Origin: Oopsacas minuta
Lineage: Eukaryota > Porifera > Hexactinellida > Lyssacinosida > Leucopsacidae
Length of the DNA: 64,000 bases
Direction of reading: 5' to 3'
Assembly: GCA_024704765.1 (NCBI GenBank)
Contig: JAKMXF010000244.1
Location: forward strand, 425,905 to 489,904
Positions 1 through 12,222 of the stretch are shown in pieces. Under the pieces are notes generated by a model. The model was given only the letters and a program-made list of their open reading frames with translations, made no database searches and was not told the DNA's origin. The stretch's first letter is position 1; the number at the start of each line of letters is the position of its first letter. A program made the position numbers and the translations under genes.

Positions 1-576
1 CTTGGATAAATTATGGACGCTCAAAAGTTTTCACGCTCGCTAAGCTTGCTAGTCTTGACGATTAGTCAACAGATTTGCTGTGGGGGATCATTTTGGAATA
101 TTATGAGGTATTTAAGTAGAATTATTTGATGCAACGATACTAAATAAGTGTCTGTAAAATCTCGGGACAGACAGTTGTATAAGTAAATCATTGCAACACA
201 TGAATGAAAGACCTAGAGATGAGTAGCATATAGTGCCAAAAAGTGCCTGGATCGTAGACAATAGGTTGCCAGATTTTCATAGGTCGAAACTCGGACAAGA
301 TTGGATTTAAAAATCAGCAACGTGTATTGAGGATTTCAATTCCATCAAATAATATACTTACATTGTATTATGATTATCCAGTCGATATAATATTCAATTT
401 GTTTGCAATAATTATCAGTTGACCAAATAATATTAATAGAATGGAATACTGGAGAAGATTTCATCAGTATAAATTCAAGAGCATGAAATCCGGAATCAGC
501 ACATTGAATTTACCGCCTTTTGCTGTTTGGAACAATCTTCTACGATTATTCAAAAGTTATATAATCGGGAAAATAC
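1..576. other. Intronic sequence, nothing recognised
   Basis: AT-rich sequence downstream of the last UBR4 exon in the window. No reading frame resembling a protein, no RNA gene and no clear repeat was recognised. The last three bases before the element (577-579, ATG) are the left target-site duplication of Harbinger copy 1. Confidence 0.6.
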
Positions 577-579
577 ATG

Positions 580-725
580 GGCCGTATTCACTAAGCATAC
601 TTAAGTATGTAATTAGTACTTAAGTACTAAGTACATACTTAAACCGTATTCACTAAGATTAAAGCTCATACTTAAGTATGTACTTAAGTACAAAAGTAAG
701 TAACCTACCGAGGTTGCTTAAGTTA
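580..725. repeat. Harbinger copy 1, left terminal repeat
   Basis: About 145 bp of inverted terminal repeat built from repeated palindromic CTTAAGTA/TACTTAAG words. The 13-mer CGTATTCACTAAG occurs twice in direct orientation, near 583 and near 646. The partner repeat is at about 3245-3383. Confidence 0.85.
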
Positions 726-873
726 TTCAAGCTCTATTTTAAGTTTCCAAACATATTACATTTATCGATAACATTGATGTAATCACTTCAATCACTCGTT
801 TTCTTTGATTAATTCATACTTTCACTATAAATTATGATTTTCTATGATGTTACAATATTACTAAATCGTATAT

Positions 874-1597
874 CTAAAGCTGCTGTTGTTGATCATTTTC
901 TAAAAGTCTCTGCTTTTTATGACGATAATAATCCCTCTGCTCTTCAATCAGCTGTAGTTGAGCCGAGAATACTTCCATCTGTTTAAGGAGCACTTCTCGT
1001 TGCAGAGGAAGTAAATCAGAGACCGATGTTGACTGTTCGATGCTCCTCTTACGCCTACGCCTTCCCTCTGACGACTGTTAACTACAGTAACTTCTGGTCC
1101 CTCAAACACTGGTGTTACTTCTCTGCTTTCACTAATCTCGGTGTGTGAAGGCAATGCTGTTGGGGCTTGAAACATATCAACACTACCACATATTCCAGTG
1201 AACGCTGGCGTACTTGAGAACATCTGGGATACTCTCTCCGTCACAGATGTGGATAATTCCCTATCAGAGCTTAGGATCCGGATGTCTTCATCCTCCACTT
1301 CACCAGCTTCATTTGGCCCTCCTCCTGTCCTCCTCGCTTCCCTTCGACTGGAATCCACACGGGCTTTTGCGGAACCTTTTAGATTGTTCCACTTCTCCTT
1401 TATATCTTTCACATCTCGGTTGTTGCCATGGATGGAATTGATTTTCTTCATAACGTTGTTCCAAAGCCTCGTCTTTTTTTGTTTATCTCCGCGCACTGAC
1501 CAGCAATACCTCTCAATATATCTCCAGCATCCTGGATTGCCTCAATGAGTGTATACTCCTCCTCCTTTGTCCAATTTACTTTGCGACCTTTGTCCAT
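874..1597 (-). pseudogene. Myb/SANT-like accessory gene, Harbinger copy 1 (broken)
   Basis: This is the second gene of the element, expected to encode a nuclear DNA-binding partner that brings the transposase to the element ends. The start MDKGRKVNWTKEEEYTLIEA is a trihelix/Myb-SANT N-terminus. After a frame displacement near 1515, the continuation WNNVMKKINS...IKEKWNNLK gives the remaining helices. After a second displacement near 1080, a basic run (EGRRRRKRS) and a glutamine/glutamate-rich coiled coil (LIEEQREYYRHKKQ) lead to the stop at 874. The same two displacements are present in copy 2. It lies downstream of the transposase on the same strand. No function of its own is expected outside transposition. 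Confidence 0.8.
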
Positions 1598-1864
1598 ACT
1601 CTTGCTTTGGAATATCAATAACCTCCACCAATTTATAGTTTTCATAATGCAACAACTAGCTCCCAATTCAAGTGCGATACTTGATACATTTCACAAGTAA
1701 TTATCCCAACTTCAAAGACCAACACCCTACTTAGATGATTCAGAACTACAAAGACCAACATCCTACTTAGATGTTTCAAAACTACAAAAATCCATGTTAC
1801 CTTATAATCACTAACTGTACAAAATGTTTTCATATCTACATCACAACATATATACTATGTGAAT

Positions 1865-2909
1865 TTAGTTGCTGAAATTATGAATAGAAAATTGATCTCT
1901 GTAATGCTTTGATGCCAGATGCCCAACAGTTTCTTCAAAGTCAAGAACATCATCCGGATAGGAATCATCGGAGACTTCATCTTCTAAGAGAGGTTGTTTC
2001 CACTGTATTGCTATGTTATGCAATACTGCACAAGCAACTATGATGGACAAACTTTATCTGGACTCATCCTGAGCGCTCCATGAAGACAGTGGAATCTTCG
2101 TTTCCATCGCCCAAATGTCTGTTCAACAATAACCCTTGTCCTCTTATGTGCATAGTTGTAGTTAGATTGGGGAGTAGATATTGGTTGGCGATAAGGAGTG
2201 AGTAAATATGGCCTCATCATGTAACCGCTATCTCCTAATATATGCTCCCCTATTGAAAAGGTATTTTCAACATGCATTCCAACACCTGAAATCGTCCAAA
2301 TCCGTGAATCGTGAACAGACCCAGGAAAACATGCCAATACATCACTAAACATTCCATCTGGTTGGCAAATAGCTTGGACATTAATGGAGTGGTAAAAATC
2401 CCGATTTATATAATCTGCTTCATTTTCCGAGGGTCTTTGGATTCGTATGTGTGTTCCGTCAACTAATCCTAGTACGCCTAGAAAGTGAGCAATCTCATAA
2501 AACTTGTTTTTGACTTCTACCCTCTTGAGACCACCAGGCAAACTAACAAACTGATGGTATATAGCTTACAACCCAGAGAAACATCTCGGATATAACGAGA
2601 GGCAGAAGCTTGGCTTACGTTTATCCCATCTCCACAAATTATCTGGAACGTTCCAGAAGCGAAAAATCGAAGTGCCACACAAACTTGCAAGTGAGGGGAA
2701 GCAGCATAAGAACGCTCGGTGAAATTCAAATAGTTAGCTACCAACTCTGTAATTTTAGATATTGAAACTCTAGAGAAACGGAAACGTCGAACAAGTTCCA
2801 TATCATCATAACAATCTAGGGGATCATTGAGATCCCTGAAAACTCGTTGACATGCCATTAAGGAAGAGGTTTCTTCTTCTGCGAGAAATAGTGGAATCAT
2901 CTGTGCCAT
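1865..2909 (-). pseudogene. HARBI1-type DDE transposase, Harbinger copy 1 (broken)
   Basis: A transposase of the DDE_Tnp_4 (HARBI1) family. The N-terminal half (2909 to about 2520) starts MAQMIPLFLAEEE and carries the helix-turn-helix-like stretch SVSISKITELVANYLNF. The catalytic core follows with VDGTHIRI (first Asp), GSVHDSRIW (second Asp), LGDSGYMMRPYLLTPYRQP, and VIVEQTFGRWKRRF (Glu). A frame displacement near 2540 separates the halves and is shared with copy 2. A private 1-bp deletion near 2045 (TTGTCC where copy 2 has TTGTTCC) displaces the C-terminal segment. All catalytic residues remain but the protein cannot be made intact from this copy. Confidence 0.9.
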
Positions 2910-3244
2910 TTGTTTATATTAAAATACTTGAGTATTTATATATTATATTTGATTATAAATTGTATTTAGCAAAACATTCATTAGTGTAACTTGGAATGTA
3001 TAATTCAGAATGATATTATTTAACATTACGTACAAAGTAGTGCATTCCTTAGTAACAGATATGTTATATCATAAGCGTTCGAGGAATTCCTTGTAACATT
3101 ATTTGTGAAGTATTTCATGAACGTAAACCACAATATTATCGTGAGATCATGCATAAATCATGAAAAGTTTTGAAAATATATTCCTGAATGATTGAAAGTA
3201 ATTCTGTAAAGCAATTCATCAGAAAGTCACAAATTCATGAATAT

Positions 3245-3383
3245 AAGTGATACTTAAGTATGTACTTAGTTAAGTACATACTTAAGTACGTACTTAACTC
3301 TTAGGGAATACGACTTAAGTACGTACTTAACTAAGTACATACTTAGTACTTAAGTACTAAGTATGCTTAGTGAATACGGCGGC
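3245..3383. repeat. Harbinger copy 1, right terminal repeat
   Basis: The inverted partner of the left repeat, with the same palindromic TACTTAAGTA words and two direct copies of the CGTATTCACTAAG core (read on the minus strand). It ends at GGCGGC and is followed by the ATG target duplication. Confidence 0.85.
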
Positions 3384-3386
3384 ATG

Positions 3387-6300
3387 TCTTTTACATTATC
3401 CATGGTTAATTTGAAAAATACTTTATTCATAAATATAATATATATAATCAATGCTACCTTAAAATTTAAATATTCAATGAATCGATATTCTACATTACTA
3501 AAAGCGCCTTTTGTTAAACTAATAAATATTTATCACTAAGAACAATAGAATTATTACCAAAGACATAATGCTACTTGTATATAATGAATAGATTTCATTT
3601 TACCTTCATGAAAACAACTATAATCAATATAAAAATTCCAGAAAAGTACGAAGGTGCAGAATTTTTCTCTATCGAAAGGTGAAATTTTGGTACCTTCCTT
3701 TCTAAATTTTGCTAGAATCCTGAACAAAGTTTGACCAGTGTGAATTAGTGGCACATGATGTCCGATTGATTAGGAGAGAGGATAAGTACATACAACGAAT
3801 ATGTTCAATTTTTCTCAAACCACAGCATAATTCCATCCTATTTTATCTGCAGGTCTTTCTCGGAGAAAAATATATGGGCACCTATTTCAATACTGTGCAA
3901 CTATACGAAAGTATAGTCGGCACAGTAAAAAAGAAAAAATATTTAATGGAAATGAATTTACGAATGATATTCAAGAAAAGGATTAACTTGAATTTAGAGC
4001 GCGCCGCCAATGTTTTTTGGCAGAAAAACCGCTGCCGACAATATTAACCAAAACAATAATTAGAGTAACAAAAATGCTAAGTAGAGTTAAGCATATCCTC
4101 TTTAGTTACCCAACTGAAATTCTTGCCAATAGAAGAGGTCCCGTTGGTCACCTGTAAATGAGTCCTATTTGGGAGGTACTACATGTAGTTCCTGAAGGTT
4201 TTTGTATTAAAGTCACAATTGTGTTCAATATCTCTTCAATCCAAATAAGACACCTAAACTATTGCTCTTTGATGAGTATATTAATCTTTAAGCTCACAAC
4301 GGTGTTAGGTTAATCTACTGTAAGACAAAAATGGAAGGAATATGATTGAAATTAAGTAGCGTCAGGAAATTTTCATTCACTACTATATAGCTATTTACAT
4401 CATTGACCTGCCCTATGTAGAAAATATGCATGTACTGGTTATGCACCTGACAGACTCACTGCAGGCCTTTATTTGGGTGCACCTAACGGGCACAGGCGTG
4501 CGATTTTAGAAAAAATTATGAGGGTGCGCGATAAAAGAACTATATCATGTGCTATCCCCATGTACGTTATACATTAGGGTGCGGGGGTTGCCTAACTCTA
4601 GATCGAGCCCTGACTCAACGGTATCACATTCTGATATCTCTGGAAGCTATATAGGTATGTATCTTTCCCTGGAAATTAAATAATTCTTACATTTGAATTC
4701 AAGAGGCCATCAAAATAAATATTCATGAAAATTTAGACACAAATAGTTAAGAGATTATCATGATAGTAATAATGTCCGTATCTAACGCGGTAGATGTTGA
4801 CATATTCCAAATGTCAACATCTACCCTAGCAGTTTTACAATATTCTGTTCATCATTATGGTTCTGCAATGTTGATGTAATGTAAATCGGATCTATATGCA
4901 GGGGCGGCCTGATATCTGGCAAACCCCGACAAATAATTGCTATTATAGGAAGTTTGTGAGACCTGGGGAAGATGGGGCAAGAATTTATACATCATTTAAT
5001 CTTTACTGAACAATCCGCCAATCATAAAGTTTATGTGTATCCCATAGTTAATAAACAACCAAGATATAAGTATTCAGATACCCGCATCTAATTAAACCTA
5101 AAAGTATGTCTGTGATTCATGGCCTGAATTGATTATTGTGAAATCAGTTTTAGACGAATAGCTTGTCATGTTATGTACCTAATAATGTTTAAAAATATCC
5201 AAAACGTGGCAAAAGTATTCAACATCAAGGAACATACAATTATAACATAGTTTTCAGCAACATGAAAGCTTTACCTCATTAGCTCACTGTGTCAAAGTTG
5301 CTTCCTTCCAACGCCACTGGCTGTACTTATTATGTAATCAATTTTTAATTCATTAGCATTGAGTGGATTGGGCTTATCTAGTTCGGAATATCAAACTTAT
5401 CGATGTATTATGCCTATTTTTGTTCCAAACATTTCAAATTGAATAGGCTCTACCCGATAGAGATTTCTGAATATCGGATAATTCTATCTAAAAGGGGGAC
5501 AAGATGTACAAAGTAACTGTTATATACTAGTCTTTTCATTCTAGGGTTTGGGCCTGAGGTAAAGAGTACACCGATCATTTTATCACAATTCACTACTTGT
5601 TATGTGAACTAATACCGAAAATAACGATGAAAATATACCATCATTAACGGAAAATTCCAATTGATAAAATTGGTCACTCAATTATGTTCGCGTAAAATTT
5701 CCCACGCAGTAATAGCTCAGTACTGTGACAACATTCCATTAATAGAGAAACTACAGATGATGACCAACTAGAGAGAACTATCTCGTTGATATGGGGACTA
5801 TTCAATATACAATAATATTGGAATATATGCATTTGGTGAGAGAGATGTAGGCCATAGTTTGTCATAATGTACAAAAGTTGCGAGTGTATGGAAATTCGTT
5901 AATCCAACAACCGAACGAGATTAAGTAAAAAAAGATGCCCAGCTAGCCTAGCGACGTCGAACAAGGGATCATCGATGGGTTGGACCGGATTTTGAGAAGG
6001 AATGATGCAACAATCATGAGGCCTGGGTAGATATGGAAAGAAAATCTCCACAAATTTCCAGTGACGATCTAAAGGATGTGAAAACTTTAGCTTAGCACGA
6101 ATATCGATCGTTTTGGTTTAAATGAAGGCGCAATAATAATTTCACGATATAAAACCTTGTCCAAAAGTGGCAAAAAAACAAAGCTGTTGAATATAATTTC
6201 TAGAAATTTTTGTTATTAGTACACATAACGAAGAGTGATATCTGAAAAAATGGTCGGTACTATTTACCTCAAGGTAAAGGTCTAGATTGACTAGGCTGAA

Positions 6301-6611
6301 TATTTAGTAGCAGATAATATAAGTATCTGTATTCTCAAAATTTAATATATGATCCGGAAGACCCCAGTTCGTATCTTGAGCATACAGAGATATTTAGTGC
6401 TTGGATCAACAGATTCAGGTCTCGACCAAAGAATTAGACAATTAAAATATGGCGTTTTTGAGAGAATTCACATTGTTTGTAAGTAAGTTATTCACCCGTA
6501 TTGTGCTTTGAAATGACTGGAGATGAGAATACTTTTGAATTTTAGGAGTACACCAAAAGAGAAGGATTTATGAATCATATATTACAAATCAATGAAATAC
6601 ATATATCTTAC
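3387..6611. other. UBR4 intron with one MITE
   Basis: Intron sequence following exon 6612-6827 in transcript direction. Apart from the hAT-type MITE at 4462-4612 nothing was recognised. The open frames here lack motifs and plausible splice context. A small perfect stem with a GAAA loop occurs near 3902-3919 (ACTATAC/GTATAGT). Confidence 0.55.
4462..4612. mobile_element. hAT-type MITE
   Basis: A 151-bp non-coding element beginning CAGGCCTTTATTTGGGTGC and ending ...GAGCCCTG, whose reverse complement begins CAGGGCTC. It is flanked by an imperfect 8-bp duplication, ACTCACTG on the left and ACTCAACG on the right. An 8-bp duplication with CAGG ends is the hAT pattern. The inside is GC-richer than the surroundings. 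Confidence 0.6.
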
Positions 6612-6827
6612 CAGAATGGGTCATAATATATAAGACAACTGTTGAAAAAGTGGAAATATATGTAGAATCAACAATATAATCTGATTTCAAACAAAAATAA
6701 TATAGCGGAGAAATTGAATCGGTAGACAAGTCAAAAAGTTTAATAAATTCAGAAGTAACAATTCCAAGAGTTGTTTTTGAAAGTGGGAGCCAATACGCTT
6801 TAACAATATAGTTGGAATCTTGTATCC
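6612..6827 (-). CDS. UBR4: UBR4 exon (beta-strand-rich region after UBR box)
   Basis: A 216-bp internal exon of a UBR4 orthologue. The acceptor is ...TTTATTTAG at 6828 and the donor GTAAGATA starts at 6611. It enters with two bases completing a Gly codon and leaves with one base, in phase with exon 13794-14183. The product contains NYIVKAYWLPLSKTTLGIVT, then SEFIKLFDLSTDSISPLYYF, and ends IMTHSG. It follows vertebrate UBR4 almost residue for residue (IIKAVWLPGSQTELAIVTAD, FVKIYDLCVDALSPTFYFLL). This is a regular WD-like/beta-propeller stretch, probably structural. The next exon lies outside the window. Confidence 0.93.
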
Positions 6828-8809
6828 CTAAATAAATAGAATTAAATAATATGAATCTCAAAATAGCTTAATTAAATCCAGAACAAAACTTAAAAAACTC
6901 TATTACAATGAAGTCTGTGCCGACCCAATTGTAATCGTAATTTACCTTAGGCCATCAGATTAAGCATACTTTGTTAAACCTATAAATCAATTGAGACCAT
7001 GCCCTACGAATATACTCAGATTTCAATTATTCGTTTGTATCATGTTCATAAATCAACAATAACTATGCTATGTACATAATATGAAACTAGAAAAATGCAA
7101 AATTGGGAATCGGCTTTCACACCTTAGTTCGTGTTGCAATTATGTGGATAAATACCATATTATTGCTTTTTGAGGCAATATGCTCATCCCATATGCTCTG
7201 ATCTTGAATTATTGTTAACTGCTGAGAGTATTCTTTTATACAAAAACTGGAATTTGTAACTTAACCTTTGTTAATATGAATACATTGCCATTATATATGC
7301 AATCGCGATGCGATTGCACATAAATACTGCCGAAATTTTGTCACATTGATCAAAAGTGTAGCATCTGAAAATTCCTAACTGGCAGAATCCGTGGCTCTAT
7401 ATTTTCTTACTTCTTAAAATCTAAGGAGTTATGAGTTAATGGTTAGAAATTAAGTAATTCGATTAATCGAATATACTTTTGGTATCAGTTAACTGGATAT
7501 AGCGGCGGTAAATCGGTTTAGCGGGTATCCAAATCCAGCATTGTCTCACAGTATAATTCTATAACCACTTGATGAATCAATTTAATATCAACAAATTTCT
7601 AATGGGTGGTTTTCTGCTTTGACTAAATAATTCTTAGGCAAACCTGTCGATGTTGGTGAAATGGCTGGATGACTTGACATGAAATTCTTCATAATATTTG
7701 TATATTCAGGATAGAAGAACCCTTATTATTTTTCCAATGAAGAATGTTATTACTCGAAGAACGATCTTGAATAACTAAACATTTTTTCACCTTAATTATA
7801 TAACCTAGTGTTGCATATTGCTACGAAGTTATGGACCTACACAGGACCGGACCACTGAAGGATCAAGCCAATCAAGGACTGAATGCGACTGATATTATAA
7901 CAAATTAGTAAGCCTTATCCAATATTGGATCCGTGTTAACCGATTTTGTATGCATGATATCGCTGTACATATATTGAATAACAGGTAGAAAACCATATCT
8001 AATACATTGGGTTATTATAAATACGCCCAAGCACACCAATATATATTTGATACTGCAAAGGATGACTAATCAGTCGGGACTGGACAGCTACAACTCTAAT
8101 ATTTCACAACTATCTTCCCTCTACACTAGAATTTGTGTTTCTGAAAATCTTTGTTTCAAACTCCATCAATTTTCTTTAGCGTAGAGATTAAGCCACCTAA
8201 TATAGTATGTAACTCGTAGTGACGTCTAGTTATGCACCTGACATTTGACAAACTTCTAATGTGTATATTTTCATCAATTTCTATATAAAATGCAAATCTC
8301 TAAATATGGTAGAGAAGTACTATCAACCGACATATCGGGTTAATCAAGTACGCTGCATCCGAATTTCGCGTTTTCAGGTTTCTCATATTTAAATTTATTG
8401 GTTTTTTATGAATTTAAAGCAAACTAATAATTGAATATTGAAATAACCATATTCGTAGGGAGACTTGCAGTGAACTGCTACTAATCGTAATCAATTAAAC
8501 TATGACATTGCGTTCTGGGAAAGTTTGGGAACTTAATTTGGATTTTACTTAGTTCCTAGTATTATTACACTATATTGGTAATTTGATTTGGTTATCCTAC
8601 AAATCCTTCAAGTTACTTAAATTTCCTTTGTGGAGCTGTTTTATAATTTGTAAAAAAATTCCCAAATGTTGGAAATCTCGTACATGGTTTCTAATATTTT
8701 CCTCGATTATTATCATGCATTGGTATAGGATAAATTACATCATAATCTTCTGAGACAGGACGCCAAACTGTATCACAAATTTATGGAAATATAGATATAT
8801 ACTCAAAAG
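6828..8809. other. UBR4 intron, nothing recognised
   Basis: First part of the 6966-bp intron between exons 13794-14183 and 6612-6827. No gene or element was recognised. A short perfect palindrome (TGCAATCGC, then GAT, then GCGATTGCA) lies at about 7298-7318. Confidence 0.5.
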
Positions 8810-9370
8810 CAGGATCATTGTAGAAATATACTATCCATGGTAACTGCAATACCTCAGGAATGTGACAACTATTTCATTAAAGGGTTTAGTGAAGACTATT
8901 TAGATAATTCAGATATAGTCCTGGAATCGAATTGACATAACTAAAATTAAACAGAGGGTAAAAGTTTATAATAAGGTGCATATTTCGCATCAGATGAGGT
9001 CATTTCGACCTGAAAAATGTCTTTGATCAACGTGCACAATTATGATATCAGCAAAATTAATCGAATTGGCAATATGTGTAAATACATCACTCCACAGTCC
9101 TTGGTTCTGATATTGATCGAGTGCCATCGCAAATAGGGTAGATCCATGAACAAAAGTGGGAGGGGGACTAATTATATAAGGTGAATACTGTAACTGCTAG
9201 ATTGCTCACTGCATATTTTGGAAAATAGTTGAGCATTTACAACCACAAATACAACTAAAGTTAAAGTGATGATATCAATTTGCTATATTATACTATTAAT
9301 GTTATTAAACTGTGATCGGTATGTATACAAGAATAAATTAAGCTTTTGCTGGAATATAATAGTGATATAG
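8810..9370 (+). repeat. Dispersed repeat A, copy 1
   Basis: Non-coding repeat clearly related, in direct orientation, to 15180-15930. Shared landmarks in the same order include AATACCTCAGGAATGTGA, AATTATGATATCAG, AAAATAGTTGAGCATTT and ATGATATCAATTTG. There are many substitutions and gaps, so both copies are old. No coding potential or terminal repeats were found, so the class is unknown. Confidence 0.7.
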
Positions 9371-11679
9371 CTAATGAATTACCATAATCTGGGAAAATTT
9401 GAAAACCTTGACAAGTTGTTAAAGATATATTACACAGAGTATATAAGAATCGTTTTCCGGGAGATGTTTCATATACTGGATATATTCACATAAACGATAG
9501 TCACTGCTTCAGAACCAGTTATTACATCAACATACATTTCAACTTGTATTTCAATCAAGATAGTACAGTGGTGGTTAAACTAGGCACTTTCTGATATAAA
9601 GAAATTATTTTTGATTTAGTGGGGTTTGCTGAGTAGGGGTCAGGGGTTGTAAGGGTAATATTTACCCCACTTAATCTAATAACCATAATCTGTTTCTAGG
9701 TCACAAATGAGAAACTAAAAATTTTATTGTCTTTCAGGAAAGTAGCTCCACCACAAATATTATTTCGCCCGTCTGAGAGATTATCAATAGGCTACTATCT
9801 AGGAAATACTGTATATATTCGAACACATGATCTGAATTTCCTGACTGGGCTGAAGGAATTGCTTCATTTGTCATCATTTGCTCGAGCAATAGCCTATTTA
9901 GCTAATTTTGGTAATATTTGAGCCCCTGTACTTAATCGTGTTTTTGCAGAAAATATTCCATCCATGCAAGGAATTAATGACATGATTTGTTTAAGAGAAA
10001 GGTGAAGGTGAAACTTTGCCCCATTCTTCCGTTCCTATGCAAAAAATTAATTAGAGTATAGCCTTATCTGGAAGAATATTGATGATAGATATCTACAAAC
10101 GATTTCATTAAATCCGAAATACGCTACTTCCGATTTAGAGATAATGCAGATTTTCTGTGTCGATCATAATATAGTGTAGTGGGCCAAGATTGAAATTGTT
10201 GCCTTTATTATTATCATTTTTCAGAACTACACCATTGCTCACATGTTGTCCATTGAACTACGTAAGGCTCTCGATCACGTTACCACTAAGTAAATATCAC
10301 AAACTATCAATACTGGAGTCCACTACACCAACTAGTTCGCTTCAAATTGACAAAATATATCACTTAGAGGTACAAAGGAATGAAATGAAGTAGCAAGCTC
10401 AAAGTCTTAGAGTGGCAATTCTTGGGCTTGTGAAAGTGAGCTTAGGAAGTTCTGACGTTTTTTGCTACTGTGGCTGTTCGCGGAAGTGACGTTTTTGCCT
10501 TTAGTTGACCCAACTTGTGAATCGGTCAACTGAGAAGTGGTGAATACATCACACCAGAAATATTGGATTGAAAAGTGGATTAGGACTAGCATGTTCTTTT
10601 AAAGGTGGCTGTTGACTAATCTATCATGGTTATTGCTTCCTTGTTGACAATTAATTAATCAATCATTAACGTTGTTAGAAATCAACAACTCAAAAAATTT
10701 AATGTAACAAATTAGTGAAACAAATATTACAGATATATACATGTGGCGCCTCATAGGTTCGTCCCAGGCGACAGCTCTCTCCATTAATCTAGCACTGATT
10801 GCGCGTGAATAATAGAATCGTGTAAGCTGACATAGACAGGATTTAGTATAAAATTATGCAAAATTTGAGGAGGATTTTCAAAAGTGGGAAAAGTTCAGAG
10901 TACTATTAAGAATACATAAGTTACCGAAATCAAATGATACCTTGTAGACAGGAACAATATTGGTTTTTGGAGACAAGTGCAACATCCATGTAGTACAATG
11001 GCAGGACAGCTATCCTCAAAAGTTGGACTGAGCAGATTAGGGCCCCAAACAAAGTCCAGAGGTGGCAGAATCGTATCGGAACTATAGAGATTGCAGTTAC
11101 CAAAGCACTATCATGAATTTTAGCCAATCCAGAAGCTGAAGTATCGTACAAGTCACTAGTCTCAAACATCGTTTGAATATATTATATAGTAAGATAACTA
11201 TCCTGATAGATATTATATACAGTGTTCTAGCTAACTAATAATTATCGAAAATTAGGAAAGGAATGCTATGGGAAATAATGCAATCAGGAGCAATTGAGGA
11301 AATAAGGTGGATCTTTAAGGTTACACTAGTTCTCGAGAAATTGTCTCATTTTACGATTTATAAACTTGAATCAGCTTCACAATCGTTGAAGTGACACAAA
11401 GTACATAGTTAATTCAGAAATGTACTCCATATACAGGACCGAAAATGTGTGTCATAACCTTTAGGGGTATTTAGGCCCGAATTTGCATTTTTCGCAAATC
11501 ATTTCACTTGAGCGAAATTTGGTTGTGTCCTTTGTGACTAATTAAGCACTGTGTTCAGCTCAAAATCATAAATTAGTTTTCATTATCATTCCGTGTGTCT
11601 AAAACATCTGGTTATCGATTTACAACATCTCGTTGAAAACTGTGATAATTTAAAATTATCATTAAATGCGTATTTATAT
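9371..11679. other. UBR4 intron, no supported gene
   Basis: Intron sequence. Minus-strand open frames near 10930-11169 and 10407-10592 look mildly protein-like but match no family known to me. No exon between 13794 and 6827 is required by UBR4 phase or alignment. They may be further debris of the zinc-finger hAT relic next door. Confidence 0.4.
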
Positions 11680-12222
11680 TCACCGAGAAACAGTAAACAC
11701 AATCTCTCCGTTTCGAATATTCGATGAAAGGATAAGTATCATACCAGTGGGCTGAGAAAGAAGGATTCTTCTTACTCTTACAAATTCTTGTCTTTGGGAA
11801 TGACTTGAGAATTCGTTGAACTGGGTTGTCACCACAATAATGTGCAAGGTCAAGTGCAACAGTAGTGATTGGGAGTCATGCATAAAACCTTTGTTAATAC
11901 AATTATTGGTAGAAAGAGTATTGCTTGTAAGGGACGGAATCAGGCAATGTCAAGATGTGGGAGTTGGTGACATTGAACAACTGCAGTCAATGTGTTGACT
12001 TCCCAATTTAGATGAAATAAGGCTATTTTGGTCTAGAGTTCGGGTAGCTAACATATCCATATGAATATTATTTAGATCCTCCTTACTCTTCGTAGAACCC
12101 ACCTTCAAACTCAGACAAGGATTTTGGCGTTTCATCCAGCCAACACAACTATTTGTGCGACATAATACACTCATAGAGAAAGGATGAGCGTATGTAGTGT
12201 GTGAAATTATGAAGAAGAACAA
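11680..12222 (-). pseudogene. hAT transposase relic with TTF-type zinc finger (ZMYM1-like)
   Basis: In one minus-strand frame (about 11880 to 11685) the translation contains DLAHYCGDNPVQRILKSFP, then KTRICK, then SAHWYDTYPFIEYSKRRDC and VYCFS. This is the TTF-type zinc finger (FP.T......F...WY..YP.IEYS...D...C..C) at the N-terminus of ZMYM1-like hAT transposases. A second frame upstream (12174-11950) opens with a basic, Ser/Thr-rich stretch (WMKRQNPCLSLKVGSTKSK), as expected for the leader of such proteins. A GTGAAT donor-like site follows VYCFS. The catalytic and dimerisation parts were not found nearby, so this is a fragment. Confidence 0.6.

Larger units (their letters stand above)
580..3383 (-). 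mobile_element. PIF/Harbinger DNA transposon, copy 1
   Basis: A complete 2.8-kb element with long terminal inverted repeats and a 3-bp target duplication, ATG at 577-579 and at 3384-3386. The right end reads inward as GCCGCCGTATTCAC; the left end is slightly worn (GGCCGTATTCAC). It carries the two genes typical of this superfamily, both read leftwards: a HARBI1-type DDE transposase (1865-2909) and a Myb/SANT-like DNA-binding protein (874-1597). Both are broken by frameshifts. It is nearly identical to the copy at 22735-25537, in opposite orientation. It lies in the UBR4 intron downstream of exon 6612-6827. Confidence 0.93.

Noticed and set aside
1198-1548. Plus-strand open frames opposite the Myb-like gene of Harbinger copy 1, and their mirror images at 24571-24921
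   Set aside because: They are antisense shadows of the broken Myb/SANT gene and have no motif of their own.
3554-4047. Open frames on both strands considered as exons
   Set aside because: No family resemblance, no convincing splice sites, and AT-biased composition typical of chance frames.
4905-5000. CAGGGGCGGCCTGATATCTG as the start of another hAT element
   Set aside because: No matching right end or 8-bp duplication was found.
5674-5874. Minus-strand frame of 66 codons, considered as the next UBR4 exon after 6612-6827
   Set aside because: The translation does not resemble the following UBR4 region and no acceptor with the needed phase was seen.
10407-11169. Minus-strand frames resembling protein (GSTKGKNVTSANSHSSKKRQ; LPPLDFVWGPNLLSPTF)
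   Set aside because: UBR4 needs no exon between 13794 and 6827, and the frames match no family I know. They are kept only as possible debris of the nearby zinc-finger hAT.
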